Under the pieces are notes generated by a model. It ran no database searches and was not told where the DNA came from. It saw only the letters and a list, made by a program, of their open reading frames with translations. From Halarsenatibacter sp964630835 (GTDB lineage Bacteria > Bacillota > Halanaerobiia > Halanaerobiales > Halarsenatibacteraceae): a DNA stretch of 17,801 nt. The DNA lies in assembly GCA_964630835.1 (NCBI GenBank), contig CAZVZM010000038.1, positions 1-17,801 of the forward strand, given 5' to 3'. Shown here piece after piece: positions 6,947 to 14,341 of the stretch (within the stretch, counting starts at the first letter, position 1; each line of letters begins with the position of its first letter). The translations under genes and the position numbers were made by a program.

Positions 6947-8401
6947 ATGAAAATATTTCGAGACTCTCGGATGCGAGTATTGGATGAGGATTTGGTCGAG
7001 AAGATCCACAGGCGGAGCCTGGATATTTTGAGCGAGATTGGTGTAAAAGTAAAGTCAGATCTTGCCAAAAATATTTTAACAGATCATGGTTGCCTGCTTG
7101 AAAATGGCAAAATATTATTTCCCCCTGCTCTTGTAGATAAAACATGTAAAAGTTGTGGTCAAAAGATCTCAATTTATTCCCGGACGGGGAAGGTCGTTAA
7201 CGCGGAAAATGAAGACATTTTAATTCACAATGCCGGGACAACAAGGACTATATTTGATTCAGTCACTCAGAAAAAAAGAGAAGCCACACTTTCAGATGCA
7301 AAAAAGCTGGCAAAAATATTGGATTCTCTGGATAATATTGATGCCCTTAGCCCCATTGTTTATCCACAAGATGTTCCACAAGAGGTATCGATGTTATATG
7401 CATTAAAGGAGTTTATTGTAAATAGCGAAAAACCAGTATTTGCGCCAGGGGCTGATTCATTGCTGAAAATGAAATACATCCATAAGTTATACACAACCGC
7501 TGCTGGTGGAGAGGCTAATTTGCGAAATAGGCCTATGTATACTGTGGGTTATTCTCCCAAAAGCCCCCTGACTCTAATTGAAAAGGATACTGAGGCTATA
7601 ATATGGGCTGCAAAAAGGGAAATCCCTATAAAAATACTTCCCTCTCCTATTGCTGGATTAACCGCACCTTTGCCTTTGATGGGGGTGTTAACACAGCAAA
7701 ATGCAGAAATACTTGCCACAATTGTGCTGCTCAAACTTGTTAATGAAAAGGTTAAGGTTGTCTATGGTGCCAGGTCTTCATGTGCTAATCTTTATCAGGC
7801 AAGTCTGGCCGGAGGGCCAGAAAGAGGCGTGCTGGGGGCGTGTGCTGTTCAGATCGCGAATTACTATGGAATGACATCGGATGTTTATGGAGCGGGAACC
7901 AGTTCATTTATTTCTGATATACAGGCAGGAACAGAAAAAACGATGAACATCTTGCTCCCTGCTTTAATGGGAGCAGATTGGATTTCCGGTCCTGGTATTT
8001 TGGGACACGGGGATACGATATCTTATGAGCAGCTGCTAATAGATGATGAAATTTTTGATTTTTTACTGTATACATTTAAGAGAATGAAAAGAGATAAAGA
8101 AGAATTGTGGTACGATGCCATTGCTGATGTGATGGAGGGGAAAGATGAGTTTATATCTCACGAAAACACCGTAAAAAATCTGCGGAGCGAAGAAATGTGG
8201 GAGAGAAAAGACAGGCTATTTAATATGAATGATTACAATTCCTGGGAAAAAATGAGTGAAAAAGATATAATTGTGAAAGCTCAGAAAAAAGCCGATGAAA
8301 TAATTAAAAATCATGAACTGACGAATCCTTTACCGGAAAAGGTGGTTGGGGATATGGAAAAAATTATAAAAAAAGCAAAAAAAGATCTGACCGGAGATTA
8401 A
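6947..8401 (+). CDS. Divergent MttB-superfamily methyltransferase-like protein
   Basis: A 484-residue MttB-superfamily protein. The fold markers are present: an N-terminal helix LDEDLVEKIHRRSLDILSEI, a LDNIDALSPIVYPQDVP block near 125-145, and repeated Gly-rich barrel strands. It has, however, lost hallmarks kept by the other two copies. The GPGG motif is replaced by EGKDEF near residue 397, and the HD pair after the AN(L/F) strand is replaced by WISGPGILGHGD near 345-356. This suggests a changed substrate, a changed corrinoid contact or loss of activity. There is no internal stop codon. I start it at the ATG at 6947, which has AAGGGGA six bases before it; the frame could extend to an ATG at 6884 without a good binding site. 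It lies 98 bases after the M24 gene and may be in the same transcript. Confidence 0.88.
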   Translation: MKIFRDSRMRVLDEDLVEKIHRRSLDILSEIGVKVKSDLAKNILTDHGCLLENGKILFPPALVDKTCKSCGQKISIYSRTGKVVNAENEDILIHNAGTTRTIFDSVTQKKREATLSDAKKLAKILDSLDNIDALSPIVYPQDVPQEVSMLYALKEFIVNSEKPVFAPGADSLLKMKYIHKLYTTAAGGEANLRNRPMYTVGYSPKSPLTLIEKDTEAIIWAAKREIPIKILPSPIAGLTAPLPLMGVLTQQNAEILATIVLLKLVNEKVKVVYGARSSCANLYQASLAGGPERGVLGACAVQIANYYGMTSDVYGAGTSSFISDIQAGTEKTMNILLPALMGADWISGPGILGHGDTISYEQLLIDDEIFDFLLYTFKRMKRDKEELWYDAIADVMEGKDEFISHENTVKNLRSEEMWERKDRLFNMNDYNSWEKMSEKDIIVKAQKKADEIIKNHELTNPLPEKVVGDMEKIIKKAKKDLTGD

Positions 8402-8435
8402 GTTTTGTTGAGAAGCTCTTTCCAGTAAAGTATGT

Positions 8436-8472
8436 ATATTAATATTTTGAACAAAGATGATTGAAATTTACA
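8436..8472 (+). repeat. 37-bp exact repeat, copy 2
   Basis: Identical to 2898-2934 over 37 bases, same orientation, beginning 34 bases after the preceding stop codon and about 400 bases before the third methyltransferase gene. Similarity ends sharply on both sides. Possible roles are a shared operator, a promoter element (it contains TTGAAA) or a recombination scar. Confidence 0.85.
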
Positions 8473-8570
8473 CATAATTGAAATTTAAAAAAAGATGATG
8501 AATAAATCTATTATTAATGGTTTAATTATTTGATAGTATAATTGTGAAGGAAATTATAAGCGTTCATAAT

Positions 8571-8590
8571 AACAAAGATGGTTCAAAATA
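8571..8590. promoter_or_regulatory. Half-direct, half-inverted version of the 37-bp repeat core
   Basis: AACAAAGATG (8571-8580) repeats the middle of the 37-bp element. It is followed directly by GTTCAAAATA (8581-8590), the reverse complement of the element's TATTTTGAAC. A protein that reads TATTTTGAAC would find sites on both strands within 150 bases here, which would suit an operator cluster upstream of the third methyltransferase gene. Confidence 0.3.
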
Positions 8591-8878
8591 GATATTTTAA
8601 AAGTTTATCCAGAGGCATAAATAGATATATTGTTTAAAAAGCTGGATCTTCTCCATAATCGTTGGTGAAATTTACGACATATGCCTTTCAAGTGATAGCT
8701 GCTCACCCCAGGCAACAACTGATGTGGAGAAGAACCCATGTTTTTAGATGTTCTGCTTTATCAAAATTGCAACACTATTTTCGCATCTTATGTCTGGAAA
8801 GGCAGGTTAGGTTGAGCCTGGCAAGTGAATAGCAAAAATTAGATCAATTATAATACTTTTACGAGGGGGAGAAAACTT

Positions 8879-10372
8879 ATGGGAGAGCAAATACTGGAAG
8901 ATAAAGATGTAAGTCTTACAGCTGGTGATCTGAGAGGGGAGGATTATAAACCTCTATCGGAAAATGATCTGAATGAGATGGAAGCAGCTGTTTATGAACT
9001 GCTGACGGAAGTGGGAATGGAGGTCAATAGTGAAAAAGCACTGCAAATATTTGAGGAGAATGGGGCTGATGTTGACAGGACTGAAAATAGGGTCCGCCTT
9101 TCTAAAAAAATAATTGAGGATGCCCTGGACAAAAATCCCAGTGAAATTACTCTCTACGGACGTGAAGAAAAACACAATCTTGATCTCAGGGAAAATAAAG
9201 TATACTTTGGCACAGGAGGAACGGTGCTAAATGTTCTGGATTTAAAAACGGGGCAAAAGAGAAAGATTAATATACAGGATGTGGCAGATATATCAAGACT
9301 GGTTGATTATCTGGAACATATTGATTTTCTTGTAATTCCTGTATATCCTCAGGAGTGCGAAGACGAAGATGTTGATATCAATAGATTTTATCATTCATTG
9401 AACAACACGACCAAACATGTAATGGGAGGAATGTACTCTCACTCAGGTATCGATGAAGTCATAGATATGGCTACCAAAATCGCCGGGAGCAGAGAAGCCC
9501 TGGAGAAAGAGCCTTTTATTTCATTTATAACCTGTGTAATGTCACCGCTTGTAATGGATGAAACTTATACTGAATTTCTTATTCATGTTGCCGAAGAAAA
9601 TTTACCTGTAGCAATACCAGCTGAACCTCTAGCAGGTGCCACGGGTCCGGTCACCATTGCTGGAAATATTGTTTTGATGGCTGCAGAGTCGATTGCAGGA
9701 ATTGTCCTGGCTCAGATGGTAAATCCCGGAACACCGGCTTTATTTGCTTCGACTGCCTCTGCACTCGATATGAAACAGGCGCTTTACATCACCGGAGAAA
9801 TTGAGATGGGGCTTATGCATGCGGGTCTTGCTCAACTTGCTCAGCACTTTGAACTTCCGCTCTATTCAACTGCCGGCATGAGCGACGCTAAGATACCAGA
9901 TATCCAATCAGGATATGAATCAGCCATGACAAATCTTCTGGCTGGTTTAGCGGGCGCAAACTTTATTCACGATGCTGCCGGCCTTCTGGAAATGTGCCAG
10001 ACTGTTGCTTATGAAAAATATGTTGTTGATAACGAAATAATAGGTATGGCAAAAAGAGCTATTAATGGCATTGAAGTTAACGATGAGACTATGGCTGTGG
10101 ATGTTATCAAACGAATTGGCCCCGGAGGAGAATATTTGACTGATATGCACACTTATAATCACATGAAGACCGAATACTTTCATCCGGAAGTAAGTGACCG
10201 TAATCCTAGAGAAAAGTGGGAAGAGGAAGGAAGCAAAGAAACAAGGGAAAGAGCCAGGGAAATAGCAGGGAATGTGCTGGATTCCTATCAACCTGAAGGA
10301 GTTAATAATCAAATGTTTTTACAACTACAGGATGATTTTGATAACATTATTTCTGCGGACAGGAGGGGTTAA
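8879..10372 (+). CDS. MttB-superfamily (trimethylamine/betaine-type) methyltransferase
   Basis: A 497-residue MttB-superfamily protein with an ATG start and a strong GAGGGGGAG binding site. The conserved C-terminal block is kept: GPGGEYL near residue 413, an HT motif (MHTYNHM), then a Trp-containing WEEEG stretch. FIHDAAG lies near 361-367. No stop codon interrupts the frame, so it is a non-pyrrolysine member. Characterised relatives transfer a methyl group from glycine betaine, proline betaine or carnitine to a corrinoid protein. The N terminus is about 30 residues longer than in the other complete copy at 6947, ahead of the first conserved helix. Its stop codon is one base before the TTG of the 2Fe-2S gene, so it is almost certainly co-transcribed with the redox module. 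This is the strongest contextual hint that demethylation and amine oxidation belong to one pathway. Confidence 0.92.
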   Translation: MGEQILEDKDVSLTAGDLRGEDYKPLSENDLNEMEAAVYELLTEVGMEVNSEKALQIFEENGADVDRTENRVRLSKKIIEDALDKNPSEITLYGREEKHNLDLRENKVYFGTGGTVLNVLDLKTGQKRKINIQDVADISRLVDYLEHIDFLVIPVYPQECEDEDVDINRFYHSLNNTTKHVMGGMYSHSGIDEVIDMATKIAGSREALEKEPFISFITCVMSPLVMDETYTEFLIHVAEENLPVAIPAEPLAGATGPVTIAGNIVLMAAESIAGIVLAQMVNPGTPALFASTASALDMKQALYITGEIEMGLMHAGLAQLAQHFELPLYSTAGMSDAKIPDIQSGYESAMTNLLAGLAGANFIHDAAGLLEMCQTVAYEKYVVDNEIIGMAKRAINGIEVNDETMAVDVIKRIGPGGEYLTDMHTYNHMKTEYFHPEVSDRNPREKWEEEGSKETRERAREIAGNVLDSYQPEGVNNQMFLQLQDDFDNIISADRRG

Positions 10373-10373
10373 A

Positions 10374-10691
10374 TTGAGAATCAGACAGCATCCTGTTCTG
10401 GACTTTAATTTTTCCGACAGGAAGAAAGTTAGTTTTGAGTTTGAAGGTGAGAAAATGGAGGGATATGAAGGAGAGCCAATTGCAGCTGCCCTCCAGGACA
10501 ATGGCGTTAAAATTTTAAAGCACAGCTCTGAGGATGATAGGCCAAGAGGTTTCTTTTGCGCTATTGGAAATTGTTCATCCTGTCTAATGGAGGTAGATGG
10601 CGAGCCCAATGTGAGAGTTTGTGTAGAAAAGCTGGAGGAAGGAATGACCATTAAAAGACAAACTGGAAAAGGGAACCTGGGTAAAAAATAG
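10374..10691 (+). CDS. 2Fe-2S subunit of HcnA / SoxA N-terminal type (Fer2_4)
   Basis: A 105-residue protein of the plant-type 2Fe-2S family found as the small subunit of hydrogen cyanide synthase (HcnA) and opine oxidases, and at the N terminus of sarcosine oxidase alpha. Cluster ligands are C62, C67, C70 and C83 (FCAIGNCSSC, then VRVC), with the preceding GEPIAAAL helix typical of the family. The frame extends upstream into the methyltransferase gene, but the real start is the TTG at 10374, five bases after AGGAGGGG. It should carry electrons from the flavin subunits to another acceptor. It is followed by the FAD/NAD oxidoreductase gene. Confidence 0.9.
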   Translation: MRIRQHPVLDFNFSDRKKVSFEFEGEKMEGYEGEPIAAALQDNGVKILKHSSEDDRPRGFFCAIGNCSSCLMEVDGEPNVRVCVEKLEEGMTIKRQTGKGNLGKK

Positions 10692-10702
10692 AGGTGATAA
10701 AT

Positions 10703-11776
10703 TTGCTAACAACAGAGATTGCTGTAATTGGAGGTGGACCGGCAGGTCTGTGCGCTGCCCTGGCTGCTGCCGGGCAGGGGGCGGAAGTTACAATCATAGA
10801 TAGGGAGAGCACTTTGGGTGGACAGCTGGTAAAACAGACACATCAGTTTTTTGGTTCAGAGGAGCAGATGGCTGGCACGAGAGGCATAGAAATTGGTGAA
10901 ATCCTGGCAGAAAAATGTAAGAACCACAGTCATATTGAAATTATGACCGATTGTCCCGTCCTCTCTATATATCATGACGGTGTTATCGCTCTGGAAAAAG
11001 AAGAAAGATATGAAAAAATGGTGGCCCGCCAAACAATTATAGCTACTGGTGCCTCGGAAAATTATCTGCCCTTTCCCAATAATGATTTACCAGGAGTGTA
11101 TGGTGCTGGGGCAGTGCAAACTCTCATGAATCAATATGGCGTTCTGCCTGGAAACAAAGTATTAATGATAGGGGCGGGCAATATAGGACTAATTGTTTCT
11201 TATCAGCTGGTCCAGGCTGGTGTGGAGGTAGCTGAAATAATTGAGGCCCTGCCTGAAATAGGCGGCTATCATGTTCACGCAGCTAAAATAAGAAGAATGG
11301 GAGTAGATATTTCTGTAAGTCATACTATAACTAAAGCCATAGGAGAAAACTGGGTTGAAGGAGCGGAAATTTGCCAGGTTGATGAAAACTGGCAAAAAGT
11401 GTCCGGCAGTGAAAGAGAATTGGACGTAGATGCTATCTGTCTGGCTGTAGGGCTATCTCCTTTGCAGGACCTTTTAAGACATATTGGCTGTGAAATGGAA
11501 TATGTACCGGAACTCGGCGGTTATACCCCCGTGAGGGATGAGAATATGGAGACGACAATATCAGGTTATTTCGTGGCGGGAGATGTAGCCGGAGTGGAAG
11601 AAGCAAGCAGTGCCATGATGGAGGGACGAATTGCAGGAGCAGAAGCAGCTCAGGCAATTGGCTATGACAAAAATGCCGACGAAGTAAAAGAGAAATATCA
11701 AAGTGAACTGGAAACTTTAAGAGCCGGTCCTGTTGGTGAAGAAATCAGCGAGGGATTAAATAAAGTTAAATTTTAG
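10703..11776 (+). CDS. FAD/NAD(P)-dependent oxidoreductase subunit, HcnB / opine oxidase A / proline dehydrogenase alpha type
   Basis: A 357-residue pyridine nucleotide-disulfide oxidoreductase-fold protein. The FAD motif GGGPAG is at about 10-15, GGQLVKQTHQFFGS follows, a second dinucleotide-binding motif (IGAGNIG) is near 155-161, and YFVAGDVAG is near the C terminus. HcnB and sarcosine oxidase alpha relatives usually have a C-terminal BFD-type 2Fe-2S domain; here the protein ends before it, and that domain is a separate gene at 12457. I start at the TTG at 10703 (MLTTEIAVIGG), five bases after GAGGTGA; the GTG at 10694 lies inside that binding site. It probably pairs with the DAO subunit (12731) in a heteromeric amine or imino-acid dehydrogenase. 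Confidence 0.9.
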   Translation: MLTTEIAVIGGGPAGLCAALAAAGQGAEVTIIDRESTLGGQLVKQTHQFFGSEEQMAGTRGIEIGEILAEKCKNHSHIEIMTDCPVLSIYHDGVIALEKEERYEKMVARQTIIATGASENYLPFPNNDLPGVYGAGAVQTLMNQYGVLPGNKVLMIGAGNIGLIVSYQLVQAGVEVAEIIEALPEIGGYHVHAAKIRRMGVDISVSHTITKAIGENWVEGAEICQVDENWQKVSGSERELDVDAICLAVGLSPLQDLLRHIGCEMEYVPELGGYTPVRDENMETTISGYFVAGDVAGVEEASSAMMEGRIAGAEAAQAIGYDKNADEVKEKYQSELETLRAGPVGEEISEGLNKVKF

Positions 11777-11912
11777 ACAGAATATGGACCTATAAATCAT
11801 GTCCAAAAGCTTCTTCTTGCGTTTAGTTGTCAAATAGACCTGTCAATATCAGCTTATTAAATTATGCTGGAAGCAATAAATATCATGATAGAGTCTTTAT
11901 ACGATGAATTTT

Positions 11913-11950
11913 AACAAATTGCCGAAAAAATCCGCCTAATACAATTTGTT
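11913..11950. promoter_or_regulatory. Perfect 9-bp inverted repeat directly before a ribosome binding site
   Basis: AACAAATTG (11913-11921) and CAATTTGTT (11942-11950) are exact complements with a 20-base spacer. The right arm ends at the base before GGAGGAGGGA of the ferredoxin gene. In RNA this hairpin would sit against the ribosome binding site; in DNA it could be a repressor site. It lies in the only sizeable gap (189 bases) inside the redox gene cluster, where an internal promoter or a control point between subunits would be expected. Confidence 0.4.
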
Positions 11951-11965
11951 GGAGGAGGGATTGGA

Positions 11966-12457
11966 TTGTATCAAAAAACCGGGGTTATATCTGAGGAAAA
12001 AATAAATGAATTATTGCCTTCCCGGGAAAGAAGAGAAAAGGGACCCTACGCTATATTTGAATGTGTGGAAAGAATTCCCTGTGACCCCTGCTATACCAAT
12101 TGTAACCTGGATGCGGTAACTCCTATGGAGGATATAAATGATTTGCCGGAGGTAATATACGAAAATTGTACAGGCTGTGGTGTTTGTGTGGGTAACTGTC
12201 CCGGGCTGGCATGTTTTGTCGTCGATGAAACTTTTTCTGAAAATAGAGCTTCGCTTCAGATCCCCTATGAAGTGAGACCTTTGCCAGAAAAAGGCCAAAA
12301 AATGATGGGGTTGGACAGGAAAGGCGAACCAGTATGTGAGGTGGAGATACTCTCTGTTAATGATAGTAAAAGGCTTGATAATACCTGTATTATCACTTTG
12401 GCAGTCCCTCAGGAATACATTCACAAAGTCAGGAATATAGAAATGGGGGCGCAATAA
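11966..12457 (+). CDS. Ferredoxin-like protein with two 4Fe-4S motifs
   Basis: A 163-residue iron-sulfur protein. C33, C39, C42 and C46 (in CVERIPCDPCYTNC) form a variant first motif, and C68, C71, C74 and C78 (CTGCGVCVGNC) a classical 4Fe-4S motif, with a further C83. The C-terminal half (about 85-163) has no cysteine motif and probably docks to partner subunits. The start is a TTG with GGAGGAGGGA before it. The gene overlaps the next by one base (TAATG), so the two products are likely made together. It appears to be the extra electron-transfer subunit of the split flavin dehydrogenase complex, replacing the fused domains seen in other versions. Confidence 0.85.
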   Translation: MYQKTGVISEEKINELLPSRERREKGPYAIFECVERIPCDPCYTNCNLDAVTPMEDINDLPEVIYENCTGCGVCVGNCPGLACFVVDETFSENRASLQIPYEVRPLPEKGQKMMGLDRKGEPVCEVEILSVNDSKRLDNTCIITLAVPQEYIHKVRNIEMGAQ

Positions 12458-12738
12458 TGAGTGAAGATAAAGTTTATCTCTGTCGATGTGAAGAGGTTAC
12501 CAGGGAAGAATTACACAACTTACTTGAAACCAGGGATGAAATCTCGATGGAAGAGGTTAAAAGGTTGACAAGGTGCACAATGGGGCCCTGTCAGGGGCGA
12601 ACCTGCCGGGAAAATATCATGAAAGAATTGGCTCGTTATAAAGGCTGTGAAATTACCGAAATTGATGAACCTTCTTTTAGAGCGCCCAATAAACCTGTAA
12701 AAATTGGCAAAGTCCTGCGAGGGGATAATCATGCGTGA
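12457..12738 (+). CDS. BFD-type 2Fe-2S protein, free-standing
   Basis: A 93-residue protein made almost entirely of a BFD-like 2Fe-2S domain: C9 and C11 (LCRCEEV), then C40 and C45 (CTMGPCQGRTC, with a further C50). In HcnB and sarcosine oxidase alpha this domain is fused to the FAD/NAD subunit; in four-subunit archaeal proline dehydrogenases it is separate, as here. The ATG overlaps the previous stop by one base, and the end overlaps the DAO gene by eight bases, showing tight translational coupling. Likely role: electron relay between the two flavoprotein subunits. Confidence 0.9.
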   Translation: MSEDKVYLCRCEEVTREELHNLLETRDEISMEEVKRLTRCTMGPCQGRTCRENIMKELARYKGCEITEIDEPSFRAPNKPVKIGKVLRGDNHA

Positions 12739-13867
12739 ATCCGCTGAATATGTTATAATTGGTGGGGGAAGTGTAGGTTGCTCCATAGCCTATCATCTTG
12801 CTAAGAAGGGTTTTGAGGATATTGTTCTGCTGGAAAAAAGGTATTTGACGAGCGGTTCTACGGGCAGATGTGCTGCCAGCATGAGAATGCAATGGGGCAC
12901 AGAATTGAACATTAGATTGACAAAGAGAAGCATTGAATTATTCGAAAATCTCGAGGATGAACTGGACAGAGATATAGAGTTTGAACAAAGTGGTTATCTA
13001 CTGATAACATTTCAGGAAGATCAGGCCGAACAGCTAGAGGAAAATATGAAATTACAGCATGAATTTGATGTGCCTTCGCGCAGGGTTTCAGAGAATGAAG
13101 TTGAGGAAATGGTTCCTTACCTGAACACGGATAAATTAGCCGGAGCCTTTTTTGGAGAAAAAGATGGTTATGCCTGTCCCTTTAAAACCACTTTTGCATA
13201 TGCAGAAGCGGCGGAAGAGATGGGAGTGGAAATTAATACCTACACTGAAGTAATAAATATTGAGAAGGAGGGGGGAGAGGTAGCCGAGGTTATTACCGAC
13301 CGGGGTAAGATAAAGGCCAATAAAGTTATTAATGCAACTGGCCCCTACGCTAAGTATATCGGAGAATTTCTTGATCTGGATCATCCAGTAGAACCCGAAC
13401 GCCATCAAATACTGGTGACCGAACCGATTGAAAAGCTTATAGATCCTATGATTATGTCTTTTCATCATAATTCCTATATACAGCAGGTACCGCATGGTGG
13501 TTTTCTGATGGGTTATGGTGTGGAGGAGCCTAAAAAATTAAACTACAAGCATGATTGGAAATTTCTTGAAAATATGAGTCAGTATGCCTATGAACAGATC
13601 CCGATAATTAAAGATGTGAGGATAGTCCGGCAATGGGCAGGGCATTATGGTATTTCCCCCGATGGGCAACCTATACTGGGTGAAGTGCCCGGTGTTGATG
13701 GATACTATCTGGCTCTGGGATGTGCTCGAGGATTTATGCTTGCGCCTGTAATGGGCGAAATAATGGCTCAGTATTTTTCTGGCGAAGATACTCTTATTTC
13801 AATAGACAGGTTAGATCAGAAAAGGTTTGAAAGAGGCGACCATATTTTCGAGCCTGCTGTAGTGTAG
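12731..13867 (+). CDS. DAO-family FAD-dependent amine oxidoreductase (SoxB / HcnC / proline dehydrogenase beta type)
   Basis: A 378-residue D-amino-acid-oxidase-fold flavoprotein and the probable catalytic subunit of the complex. The FAD motif IIGGGSVGCSIAYHLAKKG is at 9-27, the STGRCAA..MR.QWGTE block typical of the sarcosine-oxidase-beta branch follows near 42-58, and ALGCARGFMLAP is near the C terminus. Known relatives oxidise glycine, sarcosine, proline or opines at the C-N bond. There is no C-terminal glycine-cleavage-T/folate domain, so aldehyde made from an N-alkyl group would not be captured on folate within this protein. I start at the ATG at 12731, which has GAGGGG before it and an eight-base overlap with the BFD gene. 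The substrate is unknown; an N-methyl amino acid such as dimethylglycine, sarcosine or N-methylproline would fit the methyltransferase context. Confidence 0.9.
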   Translation: MRESAEYVIIGGGSVGCSIAYHLAKKGFEDIVLLEKRYLTSGSTGRCAASMRMQWGTELNIRLTKRSIELFENLEDELDRDIEFEQSGYLLITFQEDQAEQLEENMKLQHEFDVPSRRVSENEVEEMVPYLNTDKLAGAFFGEKDGYACPFKTTFAYAEAAEEMGVEINTYTEVINIEKEGGEVAEVITDRGKIKANKVINATGPYAKYIGEFLDLDHPVEPERHQILVTEPIEKLIDPMIMSFHHNSYIQQVPHGGFLMGYGVEEPKKLNYKHDWKFLENMSQYAYEQIPIIKDVRIVRQWAGHYGISPDGQPILGEVPGVDGYYLALGCARGFMLAPVMGEIMAQYFSGEDTLISIDRLDQKRFERGDHIFEPAVV

Positions 13868-13935
13868 CATTTTTCCGGTTTATACTCAATGCTTAAAAAA
13901 CTCATAAATTGGCCTTATAATAAGGGGGGGTTTAG

Positions 13936-14313
13936 ATGTCAATAAAAGTGAAGGCAAAGAGATGTTCTGGCTGCAGGATCTGTCAGGTAGTCTGTTCGCT
14001 TGAAAATTACGGGGACGTAAATCCAGCTAAAGCAGCTATTGAAATTGCAGGGGAATTTCCATCTCCAGGCAGATACAATGTTCGTTTATGCGATCAATGC
14101 GGAGATTGCGAAGAAGTATGTCCGGTGGATGCTATTTATAAAAAGGATGGAATTTATAAGATTGATGAGGAAGAATGTATTGAATGTTTTGAGTGTGTCG
14201 AGATCTGCCCGCGCGATATAATGTTTACTCACGAAGAAGAAGTTCCTATCAAATGTATCAACTGTGGAGAATGTGTGGAAATCTGTCCCAGAGATGTACT
14301 GTCCTGGGAATAA
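13936..14313 (+). CDS. Polyferredoxin with four 4Fe-4S motifs, AOR partner
   Basis: A 125-residue protein with sixteen cysteines in four CxxCxxCxxxC motifs: C10/13/16/20, C52/55/58/62, C81/84/87/91 and C107/110/113/117. It can hold up to four 4Fe-4S clusters, like the electron-transfer subunits encoded beside molybdenum/tungsten enzymes. It precedes the AOR-family gene by 28 bases and is probably its electron acceptor or a subunit of a heteromeric enzyme. The ATG follows a run of Gs, preceded by a short palindrome CCTTATAATAAGG (13913-13925) that overlaps the ribosome binding site. Confidence 0.92.
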   Translation: MSIKVKAKRCSGCRICQVVCSLENYGDVNPAKAAIEIAGEFPSPGRYNVRLCDQCGDCEEVCPVDAIYKKDGIYKIDEEECIECFECVEICPRDIMFTHEEEVPIKCINCGECVEICPRDVLSWE

Positions 14314-14341
14314 AAAAATTTGTCATACAGGGGGGTTATGA

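Larger units (their letters stand above)
8402..8878. other. Intergenic region with second repeat copy, no gene recognised
   Basis: This 477-base AT-rich region holds the second copy of the 37-bp repeat (8436-8472) and a related inverted motif (8571-8590). A TATAAT at 8849-8854 sits close to the next gene, with a poor -35 (TGAATA at 8826-8831, spacing 17). A 25-codon open frame from the ATG at 8738 to 8815 has GGAGAAG upstream, but its peptide resembles nothing I know. No clear terminator follows the methyltransferase-like gene ending at 8401. Confidence 0.6.

Noticed and set aside
8738..8815. 25-codon open frame with GGAGAAG upstream in the leader of the third methyltransferase gene
   Set aside because: Too short and featureless to call; no attenuator hairpin or codon run typical of a leader peptide is visible.
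8402..8878. Possible riboswitch in the long leader, for example of glycine or cobalamin type
   Set aside because: I looked for the glycine riboswitch core and for a B12-box-like stretch and did not see either; without a folding or covariance search I cannot support one.
2..10372. Pyrrolysine (TAG read-through) in the MttB-like genes
   Set aside because: None of the three frames contains an internal TAG, so they are non-pyrrolysine members of the superfamily.
12011..12454. Minus-strand open frame of 147 codons across the ferredoxin gene
   Set aside because: It is the antisense shadow of a cysteine-motif ferredoxin with clear coupling to its neighbours; the translated product resembles no known family.
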